Part shown: positions 12,461 through 21,218 of the stretch, one piece after another
Layout: each line of letters opens with the position of its first letter
Position numbering within the stretch: the first letter of the stretch is position 1
From: Agromyces subbeticus DSM 16689
Lineage (GTDB): Bacteria; Actinomycetota; Actinomycetes; Actinomycetales; Microbacteriaceae
Reading direction: 5' to 3'
Length of the DNA stretch: 64,000 bases
NCBI RefSeq assembly: GCF_000421565.1
Contig: NZ_ATXG01000010.1
Location: forward strand, 62,001-126,000
Program-made: the position numbers and the translations under genes
The notes under the pieces: model-generated
Seen by the model: the letters and a program-made list of their open reading frames with translations, nothing else
Database searches by the model: none
What the model was told of the DNA's origin: nothing

Positions 12461-13690
12461 GTGAAGCGGCGCGTGGCGATGCGAGCGACGAGCGGCTACG
12501 GTCTCTCGGTCGTGATCAGCGGGATCGTGAGCATCGCCGTCATCCCCGCCGTCATCATCGCGGCCGGAGAGGCGGCGTGGACGACGATCGCCGTCGCCCA
12601 GGCGGTCGCCGGTTTCGCTTTCGTCGTCGCGGTCTTCGGCTGGGGCGTGACCGGCCCGACAGATGTCGCAGCAATGCCGGTGGCAGAGCGCGGCGGCTTC
12701 TTCTTCGACTCACTTCTCAGCCGGACCTGGTTGACCGTGCTCGTCGTACCGATCGCCGTGGTGCTCGCGATCTCCCTCTCGGATGGCGATCCGTGGCTTG
12801 CAGGTCTCACCGTCTCGAGCGGAATCCTCGTGGCGCTCGGTGCAGGCTGGTTCTTCGTCGGTGAGAAGAGCCCGATCCGGTTCCTCTTGCTCGACACGCT
12901 CCCCCGTATCGCCGGCACGATGATCGGCGCCGTCGCACTCGTCGCAACCGGCGATGCGCGGCTGTTCGCGGGACTGCAGCTGGCGGGCGTACTCGCCGCG
13001 GCCGCGGCGAGCAGCGTCGACATCCTGCGACGGTACGACGGGTGGTCCTTCACCATCTCACCGGTGCGAGCGGTTTCGAATCTCTCGGGCCAGGGTGCTC
13101 CCGTCACGATGGCCGTGACGACGTCGTTGTACGTGAACGTGCCGATCGTGCTCGTGCAGCTCATCATCCCGAGCGCGACCGCCGTCTACGCGCTCGCCGA
13201 GCGGATCGTGCGCCTCGCGCTCTATTCGACGAGGCCCGTGGTGCAGGTCGCACAGGGCTACGTGCCGAACGCCGATCGTGCGGAGACCGTCGCGCGAGCC
13301 CGTCGCGTCATCCTCCTCGCGCTGAGTCTCGGCATACTCGGCGGTTGGGCGTATGCGCTGCTCGCGCCGTGGATGGGCGCGCTCCTGTCGGGCGGCACCA
13401 TCGCGATCGCCTCCGCACTCGCCATCGCGATGGGCGTGAACCTCGCGGCGCTCCTGGCGTCGCAGCTCACGGGATTCGCCTGCCTGACCGCGCTCGACCT
13501 GGCTCGCGTGCTCGCCCGCAGCACGATCGTCGGAGCGGTGGTGGGCATCGTGCTCATGCTCCCGTTCACCATCTGGTTCGGCGTCGTCGGCCTCGCGTGG
13601 GGTCTCGCCATCTCGGAGGTGAGCGTGCTCGCAGTGCAGCTGCTCGCGCTCCGATCGGCAACGTCGGCGCAGCGACACGTCACCGCCTGA
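12461..13690 (+). CDS. Wzx-like polysaccharide flippase
   Basis: The 409-residue protein is almost entirely hydrophobic helices (about 12) with short basic loops, beginning MKRRVAMRATSGYGLSVVIS. It fits the PST/MATE-type flippases that move undecaprenyl-linked repeat units to the outer membrane face. GTG at 12461 is chosen because AGGAG lies 8 nt upstream; the frame is open further up but that stretch is non-hydrophobic and holds the 8-bp repeat. It follows rmlD, so a rhamnose-containing unit is a plausible cargo. Its last 11 bp overlap the convergent gene. Confidence 0.75.
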   Translation: MKRRVAMRATSGYGLSVVISGIVSIAVIPAVIIAAGEAAWTTIAVAQAVAGFAFVVAVFGWGVTGPTDVAAMPVAERGGFFFDSLLSRTWLTVLVVPIAVVLAISLSDGDPWLAGLTVSSGILVALGAGWFFVGEKSPIRFLLLDTLPRIAGTMIGAVALVATGDARLFAGLQLAGVLAAAAASSVDILRRYDGWSFTISPVRAVSNLSGQGAPVTMAVTTSLYVNVPIVLVQLIIPSATAVYALAERIVRLALYSTRPVVQVAQGYVPNADRAETVARARRVILLALSLGILGGWAYALLAPWMGALLSGGTIAIASALAIAMGVNLAALLASQLTGFACLTALDLARVLARSTIVGAVVGIVLMLPFTIWFGVVGLAWGLAISEVSVLAVQLLALRSATSAQRHVTA

Positions 13691-14897
13691 GGAGATCGCG
13701 CTCCAACACGTCGCGCGCGAGCCGCCCGTCGTGCACGGCGCCGACGAATGCCGGACCGTCGGCTGCGACCGCGCGGAAGCAGTCCCGGTGCACGAGGATG
13801 TCGCGGAGCGTCCGCTCGAGGTCTCGAGCACGGGTCTCGACGATCGGGAGCGCGCCGCGGCCGAGTGACGCGACGTGATCCCGGACCTGAGTGCTGACAT
13901 GCGAGACGACGAGCCTCCCTGCCGCCATCGCCTCGCCGGCCGCCACCCCGTAGTTGCCGATCGCGAACTGATCGAGCACGATGTCCGCGGCGCCGTAGAC
14001 CGCCGGCATCTCCGCCGACCGCAGGTTCTCCCGACGTTCGTAGGTGACCAGCCCCTCATCGTGCAGCCGCCGCATCGTCGCTTCGATGAGGTCGGAACCC
14101 TTCAGCCCGGCACGGCTCGGCACATGCACCACCACGGGGCGTTCGCGCACGAGCGGAGGACCGGAGTTCAGCCCGAACCACGACGGCGGGATGACGAGGG
14201 GCAGCCAGGAGGCCTCCGGCACGTCGATCAGCAGGTCGGGCGTCGAGACGAAGACGGGCGCGCCGACGTCGCTCAGCAACGATCGGTTCGCGGACGCGTA
14301 CTCCTCGAGCAACGCCGTGTCGCCGTAGGCAGGCTGACCGCCGGGGCGCGAGGTGAACGGCGAGTCCGGCTCGAGCTCCGCGTGGCGGCTCGGAAGCCGG
14401 ATATCGGAACCGTGGCAGAGCATCGCGATCTCGACGCCTCGAGCGCGAAGTGCACGGACCTCGGCGAGGACCGTGGCGCAGGTGTCGGATGGATCGCCGG
14501 CGAACAGCGTTCCGAACAGCGGCCGCTGCGCCTCGACGATCACGTGGCTGAACCCGCCGGACACCGCGCGGAACTGGCCCCGCTGCCACCGCTTCGAATA
14601 CGCGTAGACGGCGGCGGGGACCTCGTAGTCCGCTGGGAACGCGAATCCGCCCGCAGCCCGGAGGACCATGTTCCGGGCGCCGACGTCTGCGATGGCCTCG
14701 GCGGCGCGGGCCCAGGATGTCGCCGCCCCGGCGTAGTTCGCGGGCGCGATGTAGAGCCGGCGTCCGCCCTGCGGCGCCACGATGGGTGCGGGCACGTCGC
14801 GTCGCGAGAATCCGAACGCACGCGGCAGCAATCGGACCTGGACGGACCGGGGCATCCGATCGAAGAGGCGCCCTGCGGCGCGACGCACGGCCGACAT
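13680..14897 (-). CDS. GT-B-like glycosyltransferase, paralogue A of a four-member family
   Basis: The 405-residue protein shares a clear set of blocks with three other genes here (18815, 20040, 22377): NYAG near residue 56, GARNM, HVIVEAQRPLFG, LCHGSDIRLPSRH, FVSTPDLLIDVP, VVHVPSRAGLKGSD and DIVLDQFAIGNYGVAAGEAMAAGR. The last block resembles the donor-site E-x7-E-type region of GT4 enzymes, so a retaining GT-B transferase is likely, but no donor or acceptor can be named. No membrane helix is seen. This is the only copy on the minus strand, 5 bp after the 6-dehydrogenase gene. It overlaps the flippase by 11 bp. Confidence 0.6.
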   Translation of the reverse strand: MSAVRRAAGRLFDRMPRSVQVRLLPRAFGFSRRDVPAPIVAPQGGRRLYIAPANYAGAATSWARAAEAIADVGARNMVLRAAGGFAFPADYEVPAAVYAYSKRWQRGQFRAVSGGFSHVIVEAQRPLFGTLFAGDPSDTCATVLAEVRALRARGVEIAMLCHGSDIRLPSRHAELEPDSPFTSRPGGQPAYGDTALLEEYASANRSLLSDVGAPVFVSTPDLLIDVPEASWLPLVIPPSWFGLNSGPPLVRERPVVVHVPSRAGLKGSDLIEATMRRLHDEGLVTYERRENLRSAEMPAVYGAADIVLDQFAIGNYGVAAGEAMAAGRLVVSHVSTQVRDHVASLGRGALPIVETRARDLERTLRDILVHRDCFRAVAADGPAFVGAVHDGRLARDVLERDLLRR

Positions 14898-14902
14898 CCG
14901 GA

Positions 14903-16207
14903 TCAGACCTTCGCGGACGGCGTCCCGATGACGATACGGGGCACGCCGGACCAGAGGGCGGCATCCGTCACCGCCCTGCCGTCGACGAGCAGCTTCACGG
15001 CGGGCAGCGCCGCGGGCGCGAGGTCACGATACTCGGGGTGATCGGTCTGCACGATCACCACGTCCACGTCGTCGCCGAAGGAATACGGATCGAATCCGAG
15101 GTCCCGCAGCTCGTCGTCGGTGTAGAGCGGATCGTGCACCCGCACGGCCGCGCCTCGCGAACGCAGCGCGTCGACCGTCGGGAAGACTCCCGAGAACGCG
15201 GTCTCCTTCACGCCTCCGCGATAGGCGGCCCCGAGCACCACCGTGCGCAGGCCGTGGAGCGAACCGAGCAGCTCCTCCGCCCTGGCGACGAGTCGTTCCG
15301 GCATCGAGGCGTTGAACACCCGGGCAGCACGGACGATGTCGGCATCGGGATCGGTGGAGAGGTAGAGGCGCGGATAGACCGGGATGCAGTGCCCTCCGAC
15401 TGCGATGCCGGGGCGATGGATGTGACTGTACGGCTGCGAGTTGCAGGCCTCGATCACCTGGTACACGTCGACGCCGTTGTCGCTGGCGAACAGGGCGAAC
15501 TGGTTCGCGAGCCCGATGTTGACGTCCCGGTAGGTGGTCTCGGCGAGTTTGGCCATCTCGGCGGCCTCCGCCGAACCGAGGTCCCACACGCCGTTCGGCC
15601 GTGCGAGGTCGTCGCGGTCGTCGAACGACAGGGCGCTCTCGTAGAACGCCTTCGCACGATGTGCGCCTCCCACTGAGAGCGCCCCGATGAGTTTCGGATA
15701 CCGGCGCAGATCGGAGAAGATCCGGCCCGAGAAGACACGTTCCGGCGAGAACACGAGATCGAAGTCCACGCCTTCGATGAGCCCCGACCGCGTCTCGAGC
15801 ATCGGCTTCCACCGCTCGCGGGTGGTGCCGACGGGGAGGGTCGTCTCGTAGATGACCAGGGTGCCGGGGCGCAGATGCTCGGCGATCGAGGCCGTCGCGG
15901 CATCCATCCACGAGAAGTCCGGTTCCCACGTGACGTCGTCGACGACGAGCGGGACCACCACGACGACGACCTCCGCATCCGGGATCGCGTCGGCGTACCG
16001 CGTCGTCGCCCGCAGCCGGCCGCTGGAGATGGCCGCCTCGAGCTTCTCCTGCAGACCCGCCTCGCCCGGGAACGGCTCCCGCGCGGCATTGACCGAGTCG
16101 ACGAGACCGGCGTTGACGTCGATGCCGACGACCTCGTGCCCCGATCCGGCGAACTGGACGGCCAGTGGGAGACCGATCTTTCCGAGGGCGGCTACCGCGA
16201 TACGCAT
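14903..16207 (-). CDS. UDP-N-acetylhexosamine 6-dehydrogenase (WecC/WbpA-like)
   Basis: Oxidises the C6 alcohol of a UDP-HexNAc to the carboxylate in two NAD-dependent steps. The 434-residue protein has IAVAALGKIGLPLAVQFA at the N-terminus, the FSPERV block (153-158), Lys220 in EMAKLAETTYRDVN, and the catalytic Cys274 in GGHCIPVYP. Substrate is either UDP-ManNAc (WecC type) or UDP-GlcNAc (WbpA type). The WlbA/WlbC/WlbB set at 28.9-31.6 kb makes the second reading attractive, since it needs UDP-GlcNAc uronic acid. TACTAT lies 7 nt before the ATG, so the gene can be transcribed separately from the epimerase 48 bp upstream. Confidence 0.85.
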   Translation of the reverse strand: MRIAVAALGKIGLPLAVQFAGSGHEVVGIDVNAGLVDSVNAAREPFPGEAGLQEKLEAAISSGRLRATTRYADAIPDAEVVVVVVPLVVDDVTWEPDFSWMDAATASIAEHLRPGTLVIYETTLPVGTTRERWKPMLETRSGLIEGVDFDLVFSPERVFSGRIFSDLRRYPKLIGALSVGGAHRAKAFYESALSFDDRDDLARPNGVWDLGSAEAAEMAKLAETTYRDVNIGLANQFALFASDNGVDVYQVIEACNSQPYSHIHRPGIAVGGHCIPVYPRLYLSTDPDADIVRAARVFNASMPERLVARAEELLGSLHGLRTVVLGAAYRGGVKETAFSGVFPTVDALRSRGAAVRVHDPLYTDDELRDLGFDPYSFGDDVDVVIVQTDHPEYRDLAPAALPAVKLLVDGRAVTDAALWSGVPRIVIGTPSAKV

Positions 16208-16214
16208 GGGTTCA

Positions 16215-16220
16215 ATAGTA
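16215..16220 (-). promoter_or_regulatory. -10 hexamer TACTAT, leaderless-type
   Basis: TACTAT with 7 nt to the ATG at 16207 of the 6-dehydrogenase gene. Confidence 0.5.
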
Positions 16221-16255
16221 GGTCCGCGGAAACCGATGGCGGTTCCGGGTCGAAT

Positions 16256-17338
16256 TCACCGGGCGACGGAGCGATCCGCCGACCCGAGCAGCTCCGCGAT
16301 GACCCGGCCCGCGGCATTCCCGTCCCCGTAGGGCGCGGCGTCGGTGCGGGCGGGCCGTGGACGGGCGACGGCGGCCGCGATCTCCTCCGCCGAATCGGCG
16401 AGCACGTTCCAGCCGAGTTGCACCGTCTCGACCCACTCCGTCTCGCGGCGGACGGTCGTGCACGACACTCGGAGCAGGAACGCCTCCTTCTGCAGTCCGC
16501 CGGAATCGGTGACGATCCCCGCGCTCGACATCGCGGCGGCGATGAGCTCGGGATACGACAGCGGCGCATGCGCGACGAGGGAACCGCTGGTCAGCACGAT
16601 CCCGTGCGCTGCCGCCCGGGCGATCAGCCGCGGATGCGCGAGCAGCACCACCGGTCGATCCAGGCCCGAGAGCCCCTCGACGACCTCGGCGAGGCGCACG
16701 GGGTCATCGGTGTTCTCGGCCCGGTGGATCGTCGCGAGGTAGTACCCGCCCGCCTCGAGCCCGAGCTCGCCCAGCAACGACGAGACCGCGCCCGCGTTCC
16801 GGTCGCGAACCTCGAAGAGTACGTCGGTCATGACGTCGCCGACCATGACCGTGCGGTCGGCGAGGCCTTCGGCGGTGAGGTGATCGACGGCGACGAGGGT
16901 CGGTGCGAGCAGCAGATCGGCTGCGTGGTCGGTCATCACCCGATTGAGCTCCTCGGGCATCCGCCGGTTGAAGCTCCGGAGCCCGGCCTCGAGATGCGCG
17001 ACGGGCACGTGCAGCTTCACCGCGCTGAGCGCCGCCGCGAGCGTGGAGTTCGTGTCTCCGTAGACGAGGACCCAGTCCGGCCGGTGCTCGTCGAAGACGG
17101 CATCGAGTGCCGCGAGCATGGCACCCGTCTGCACGCCGTGCGAGCCGCTGCCGACGCCGAGGTGCACGTCGGGATCGTCGATGCCGAGGTCGGCGAAGAA
17201 GACATCGGAGAGCATGGGGTCGTAGTGCTGCCCCGTGTGCACGATGACATGCTCGATTCCCGCGGCCACGGCCGCCTTGTGGATGGGAGCGAGCTTGACG
17301 AACTGCGGACGTGCGCCGACGACGCTGACCAGCTTCAT
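16256..17338 (-). CDS. wecB: Non-hydrolysing UDP-HexNAc 2-epimerase (WecB/WbpI-like)
   Basis: Inverts C2 of a UDP-HexNAc (GlcNAc to ManNAc, or the 2,3-diacetamido-glucuronate to mannuronate form). The 360-residue GT-B-fold protein has VVGARPQFVKLAPI at the start, Asp95 in YGDTNST, Glu117 in HLEAGLRS and Glu129/130 in MPEELNRVM, corresponding to the catalytic acids of WecB. The VGARPQF-type start and HTGQHYD block are those I associate with the WlbD/WbpI branch as well as with general epimerases. The ATG overlaps the stop of the upstream GT4 gene (ATGA), so translation is coupled. Confidence 0.88.
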   Translation of the reverse strand: MKLVSVVGARPQFVKLAPIHKAAVAAGIEHVIVHTGQHYDPMLSDVFFADLGIDDPDVHLGVGSGSHGVQTGAMLAALDAVFDEHRPDWVLVYGDTNSTLAAALSAVKLHVPVAHLEAGLRSFNRRMPEELNRVMTDHAADLLLAPTLVAVDHLTAEGLADRTVMVGDVMTDVLFEVRDRNAGAVSSLLGELGLEAGGYYLATIHRAENTDDPVRLAEVVEGLSGLDRPVVLLAHPRLIARAAAHGIVLTSGSLVAHAPLSYPELIAAAMSSAGIVTDSGGLQKEAFLLRVSCTTVRRETEWVETVQLGWNVLADSAEEIAAAVARPRPARTDAAPYGDGNAAGRVIAELLGSADRSVAR

Positions 17339-18570
17339 CGCGCCGCCCCCCGTCGCCGCACGGATCGTCGGCGCGATCGATCGTCGGGTTCGCTCCCGAC
17401 GATGGATCGGATCGCCTCATCCCAGACCGCGACCTGGGTCTCGGCCGCGAGTTCGACCGCTGCAGAGTCCGAAGCCGACTTGAAAGCGTCGACCTGGTCC
17501 ACGGTCAGCGAGTCGAGTGCGTCGACGATCGCCGATTCCTCGAACGACCCCGTCACCACGCCGAGGCCGCGCTCGCGGACGAGCCGCGCCATCTCCGCCG
17601 ACGGGCCCACGACGACCGCGAGTCGTGCCTGGACGAAGTCGAAGAACTTGTTCGGCAGCGCCAGGGCGTTGTTCTCGCTCGTCGGAGGCAGCACGTGGAT
17701 GCCGACATCGTACTGATGGAGCGTCTCGACGAGCACTGCTTGGGAGACCGGCTCGTGGATGGAGATCCGCTGACCGAGTGACTCGGCGAGGTCCACCAGG
17801 TAGGCCCGATCAGCGGTGCCGTTGTGCGTGAGGTAGAGGTCGAGGGTCATCTCCGCCGGGACGGCGGCGACCGCCCGCATGATCTCGGCGAGCCCCCGTT
17901 CCCGGAAGGGGTTGCCGCTGTGCACGATCCTGATCGGACGACTCGTCGGAGCGACGTCCAGCTCCCGGTACGGCGGAGCATTGGTCACGACGCCCGGGTT
18001 CAAGCCGAACTCCCGATATCGCTTCGCGATCTCCCACCCGACGGTGGTCGAGGAACGCGCCTTCGCGGCGTGCACCCTCGTCAGCCACTTCCAGTACCGC
18101 ACCTGCCGTCGTCCGGAGGCGTTGTCCGCCACCGGCAGTCCGGGGAAGAACTCGTGGAGATCGGCGTGCACACGGCGAGCCCCGACGATGCGGTTCGCCA
18201 CCCCGACCGTTCCCGCGTCGTTCGCGATCGCCGCATCGAAGGAACGACCCTCGAGCCGTTCCGCGGTCTGCTGCACGAGCTCCCCGTGTCGATAGGTCCA
18301 GGAGAACCACTCGCGTTCCCGGGCGATGTCGTCGAGGAGGTGGCCGACGCGACCACGAGGCCGCACCGTTTCCGCATCGAGTTCGACGTGCACGACGTCG
18401 GGGTGCGGCTGGGGGCCGGGACCGCACGTCGTCACCTCGTACTGGGGAGTCAGCAGGCGGACCTGCTTCATCACCCTCGGGTCGACGCTGATGTCCTCGT
18501 AGGAGAGGATCAGCACCCGGGGCCGTCGTCGGGAGGCCACCGCCGGCTCGGTGGCGGTACCGGCGCTCAC
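17335..18570 (-). CDS. Family 4 glycosyltransferase
   Basis: A 411-residue GT-B enzyme. The N-terminal domain starts RPRVLILSYEDISVDPRVMKQVRLL; the C-terminal donor domain contains RIVHSGNPFRERGL and LPNKFFDFVQARLAVVVGPSAEM, a GT4-type site where NKFFDFV replaces the more common glutamate helix. It is likely cytosolic and membrane-associated, adding a sugar to the lipid-linked glycan. GTG at 18570 is chosen: it overlaps the stop of a 35-codon leader ORF (GTGA) and removes an Arg-rich upstream stretch. It is coupled to the epimerase gene downstream. Confidence 0.75.
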   Translation of the reverse strand: MSAGTATEPAVASRRRPRVLILSYEDISVDPRVMKQVRLLTPQYEVTTCGPGPQPHPDVVHVELDAETVRPRGRVGHLLDDIAREREWFSWTYRHGELVQQTAERLEGRSFDAAIANDAGTVGVANRIVGARRVHADLHEFFPGLPVADNASGRRQVRYWKWLTRVHAAKARSSTTVGWEIAKRYREFGLNPGVVTNAPPYRELDVAPTSRPIRIVHSGNPFRERGLAEIMRAVAAVPAEMTLDLYLTHNGTADRAYLVDLAESLGQRISIHEPVSQAVLVETLHQYDVGIHVLPPTSENNALALPNKFFDFVQARLAVVVGPSAEMARLVRERGLGVVTGSFEESAIVDALDSLTVDQVDAFKSASDSAAVELAAETQVAVWDEAIRSIVGSEPDDRSRRRSVRRRGAAR

Positions 18571-18674
18571 CACGCGACGCCCAGCCCTCGCCACGCGAGG
18601 TCTCGGCCAGCGGCGCCGTGCTCGAGGACGGCCGCGGGCAGGCGGCACTCGATGGCTGCGATTCGGGCTCTCAT
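18567..18674 (-). CDS. 35-codon leader ORF, possible remnant of a ketoacyl-synthase-III-like gene
   Basis: ATG at 18674 follows TAAACT by 7 nt, and its stop overlaps the GTG of the downstream GT4 gene. It could therefore couple ribosomes into that gene. Its first residues, RIAAIECRLPAAVLEHG, resemble the N-terminal strand and loop of FabH-like ketoacyl synthases, after which the similarity stops. It may be a translated leader, the stub of a deleted gene, or both. The resemblance is from memory and covers under 20 residues. Confidence 0.35.
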   Translation of the reverse strand: MRARIAAIECRLPAAVLEHGAAGRDLAWRGLGVAW

Positions 18675-18681
18675 GCCGTCG

Positions 18682-18687
18682 AGTTTA
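18682..18687 (-). promoter_or_regulatory. -10 hexamer TAAACT, leaderless-type
   Basis: TAAACT with 7 nt to the ATG of the 35-codon leader; it would drive the GT4/epimerase unit. Confidence 0.5.
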
Positions 18688-18770
18688 CGGGTGGGACATC
18701 CGTGCCTGCAGTCCGCGCGGATGCCGCCGGCCGGCGCCGCGCACCCAGGGAATCCGGCCGCGGGCTTCAG

Positions 18771-18776
18771 TAGACT
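18771..18776 (+). promoter_or_regulatory. -10 hexamer TAGACT, leaderless-type
   Basis: TAGACT with 6 nt to the ATG at 18783 of a 12-codon leader, reading away from the minus-strand promoter at 18682. Confidence 0.5.
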
Positions 18777-18782
18777 TGCCGC

Positions 18783-18821
18783 ATGACACGCGCACGACGG
18801 GACGACCATCGGGAATGGTGA
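18783..18821 (+). CDS. 12-codon leader ORF
   Basis: The ORF encodes MTRARRDDHREW and ends in TGGTGA. Its TGA overlaps GTG 18818, and the ORF also spans ATG 18815 of the next gene. It starts 6 nt after TAGACT, so it would be the first thing translated from a leaderless transcript. It is too short for codon statistics; a coupling role is inference. Confidence 0.35.
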   Translation: MTRARRDDHREW

Positions 18822-20056
18822 ATCGGAACGACCTTCCGCGCGTCGTGAACGCCGCGATCGATGCGATCGCAGATGCGCCGATGAGTGCGATCGGCAGAAT
18901 CGCGGCGCGCCGTCTGGGCAGGCCCGCCCCACGGGGCAGCGTGGCGGCGACGCGGTTCGATGACCGCCCCCGACGCGTGCTCATCGCGCCCGTCAACTAT
19001 TCGGGGCAGGGCACGGCATGGGCCCGCGCGCTCGAGCGTGCGGATCCCGACCTCTCCGCACGGAACATGGCGATCGACGTTCCCGGCGGATTCTCGTTCG
19101 ACGCGGACCTGGTCGTCCCCGTCGGTAGCTATCACAACGACGCCGACTGGCAGGAGCGGCAGTTCGAGGCCGCCTCCCGAGCGACCCACGTGCTCATCGA
19201 GGCCGAGGAGCCGCCGTTCGGAAGGCTTCTGGGTCGATCGGTCGGGGCGCAGGCCCGCGCGCTGATGAACCGCGGCGTGAATGTCGCATACCTCGCGCAT
19301 GGCACCGACGTCCGACTGCCCTCACGGCACATGGCGGCGAACAGCTCGTCGTACTACGCCGATCCGTCGATCTACGTCCCCCGGGCCGAAGCACTCGCCG
19401 CTCGGAACATCGCGTTGGTCGAGGACAGCGGCCGACCGGCCTTCGTGTCCACTCCCGATCTGCTCCTCGACCTGCCCGGCGCGACCTGGTGCCCGGTCGT
19501 CGTCGACCTGCGACGGTGGGCCGTCGACCGCGTGCCCCGTGCCCAGGGCACGCCGCTCCGCGTCGCGCACGCCCCATCTGTGGCGGCGGCGAAGGGCACC
19601 GCGCTCATCATGCCGGCACTCGAGCGCCTCGAGGCCGAGGGAGTCATCCGCCTCGACCTGATCAGCGGCGTCCCCTCCGCGGAGATGCCGCCGGCCTTCG
19701 CGGCAGCCGACGTCGTGCTGGATCAGTTCCGCGCCGGTTCGTACGGCGTCGCCGCCTGCGAGGCGATGGCGGCCGGATGCATCGTCGTCGGCAGCGTCTC
19801 CCAGCAGGTGCGCGAAGAGGTGCGCGCGCAGACCGGGCTCGAAGTCCCCATCCTCGAGGCGTCCCCCGACACGCTCGAGCGGATGCTCCGCGATCTCGCC
19901 GCCGATCCCGACCTCGATGCCCGGCGCGCCGACATGACCGAGTTCGTCGGCGACGTCCACGACGGCCGGCGCTCGGCTCGGGCACTGCTCGAGCACTGGA
20001 TCGCCCCCGCCACGCCCCATGACCGGAAGGACCGCTCCCGTGCAACCCGCAGTTGA
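18815..20056 (+). CDS. GT-B-like glycosyltransferase, paralogue B
   Basis: The 413-residue protein carries the family blocks: APVNYSGQGTAWARALE, ARNMAIDVPGGFSFDADLVVP, HVLIEAEEPPFG, LAHGTDVRLPSRH, FVSTPDLLLDLP, VAHAPSVAAAKG and ADVVLDQFRAGSYGVAACEAMAAG. It is closest by eye to the copy at 22377, sharing long stretches in the C-terminal half. Role as for the family: probable transfer of a sugar to a surface glycan, donor unknown. ATG 18815 or GTG 18818 may be the start; both fall in the leader overlap. It overlaps or abuts the next paralogue, so they form one transcript. Confidence 0.6.
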   Translation: MVNRNDLPRVVNAAIDAIADAPMSAIGRIAARRLGRPAPRGSVAATRFDDRPRRVLIAPVNYSGQGTAWARALERADPDLSARNMAIDVPGGFSFDADLVVPVGSYHNDADWQERQFEAASRATHVLIEAEEPPFGRLLGRSVGAQARALMNRGVNVAYLAHGTDVRLPSRHMAANSSSYYADPSIYVPRAEALAARNIALVEDSGRPAFVSTPDLLLDLPGATWCPVVVDLRRWAVDRVPRAQGTPLRVAHAPSVAAAKGTALIMPALERLEAEGVIRLDLISGVPSAEMPPAFAAADVVLDQFRAGSYGVAACEAMAAGCIVVGSVSQQVREEVRAQTGLEVPILEASPDTLERMLRDLAADPDLDARRADMTEFVGDVHDGRRSARALLEHWIAPATPHDRKDRSRATRS

Positions 20057-21218
20057 GCGCGCTTGGAAGCTCGTACCCAAACCCGTGCAGGACGCCATCG
20101 CCTCCGGCGTGGATCGCGCCCGCGGCGTTACGCCGCCACCACCGCCGCGGCCCGACATGAGCAAGCCGCACCGCATGCTCGTCGGACCGGTGAACTACGC
20201 CGGGCAGGGATATCGGTGGTCTCGAGCGGTCGAGGAGACCGGCGAGGTCTCCGCCCGGAACTTCGTGCACACCGAGAACAACGTGCTGCAGTACGACGCC
20301 GACTACCACGTCGCCTGGCGTACCGCTGAGCACTCCCGTGCATGGCAGAAGGACATGATCGACGTCATCGCGAGCGAGTACACCCATGTGCTCATCGAGG
20401 CGTGCTTCCCGGTGCTCGGCGGCCTGTACAAGGGCGACATGCGCCGACAGGTGGCCCTGATGCAGGACGCGGACATCACCGTGGGAATCGTCGGCCACGG
20501 CACCGACGTGCGCCTCCCGTCGACGCACAAGGCGCATGAGCCGTGGTCCTTCTTCCACAACGATGTCTGGGTCTCGGCCGACCTCGTCGAAACCGTCGTC
20601 GCCGAGAACCTCGAGCTCATCGCCGATCTCGACGTGCCGACCTTCGTCTCGACCGCCGGCCTCCTGATCGACCTGCCGAAGGCGCACTTCCTCGGCGTCA
20701 TCGTCGATCCGGCGAAGTGGGCGAACGACGAGCCCCTGCTCGAGCGAGACCGGATCAAGGTGGTGCACGCGCCGACGAACCCGAACGTGAAGGGGACTCT
20801 GGAGGTGGCGCCGATCGCGCGTCGTCTCCATGACGAGGGCCTCATCGAGTACGTCGAGTTGAGCGGCATCCCGAATCACGAGATGCCTCGCGTGTTCGCC
20901 GACGCCGACGTGGTCCTCGATCAGTTCCGCATCGGCGACTACGGAGTCGGGGCGTGCGAGACGATGGCCTCCGGCCGAATCGTGCTCGCACATGTGACCG
21001 ATCAGGTTCGCGGCGTCGTCGAGCAGAATGCCGGCATGGCCCTGCCGATCCCCGAGACGACGATCGACACGGTCGAAGAGGTCCTCCGCGACATCGTCGC
21101 GCGACGTGACCACTATCGCGCTGTCGCCGCCCAAGGACCCGAGTTCGTCCGCCGCCTGCATAACGGCGACTTCTCGAGCGCGGTGCTCATGGAGCACTTC
21201 CTGATGGTGCGAGCGTGA
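20040..21218 (+). CDS. GT-B-like glycosyltransferase, paralogue C
   Basis: The most divergent family member (392 residues). It has GPVNYAGQGYRWSRAVE and VSARNFVHTENN in place of the ARNM-PGGFSF block, then HVLIEACFPVLGG, VGHGTDVRLPSTH, FVSTAGLLIDLP, VVHAPTNPNVKG and ADVVLDQFRIGDYGVGACETMASGR. The altered N-terminal half suggests a different acceptor, while the donor half is conserved. A Pro-rich linker (PPPPPRP) lies near residue 35. GTG 20040 is chosen because GGAAGGA lies 8 nt upstream; an ATG at 20019 lacks any ribosome site. The gene overlaps the GT4 gene downstream by GTGA. Confidence 0.6.
   Translation: MQPAVERAWKLVPKPVQDAIASGVDRARGVTPPPPPRPDMSKPHRMLVGPVNYAGQGYRWSRAVEETGEVSARNFVHTENNVLQYDADYHVAWRTAEHSRAWQKDMIDVIASEYTHVLIEACFPVLGGLYKGDMRRQVALMQDADITVGIVGHGTDVRLPSTHKAHEPWSFFHNDVWVSADLVETVVAENLELIADLDVPTFVSTAGLLIDLPKAHFLGVIVDPAKWANDEPLLERDRIKVVHAPTNPNVKGTLEVAPIARRLHDEGLIEYVELSGIPNHEMPRVFADADVVLDQFRIGDYGVGACETMASGRIVLAHVTDQVRGVVEQNAGMALPIPETTIDTVEEVLRDIVARRDHYRAVAAQGPEFVRRLHNGDFSSAVLMEHFLMVRA

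Noticed and set aside
16208..16255. Imperfect inverted repeat in the epimerase-dehydrogenase gap as a terminator
   Set aside because: The stem has a bulge and no T-run, and the gap already contains a -10 hexamer for the dehydrogenase gene.
15875..17716. 613-codon plus-strand frame opposite the dehydrogenase, epimerase and GT4 genes
   Set aside because: Low-complexity charged translation without motifs, fully antisense to three well-supported genes.
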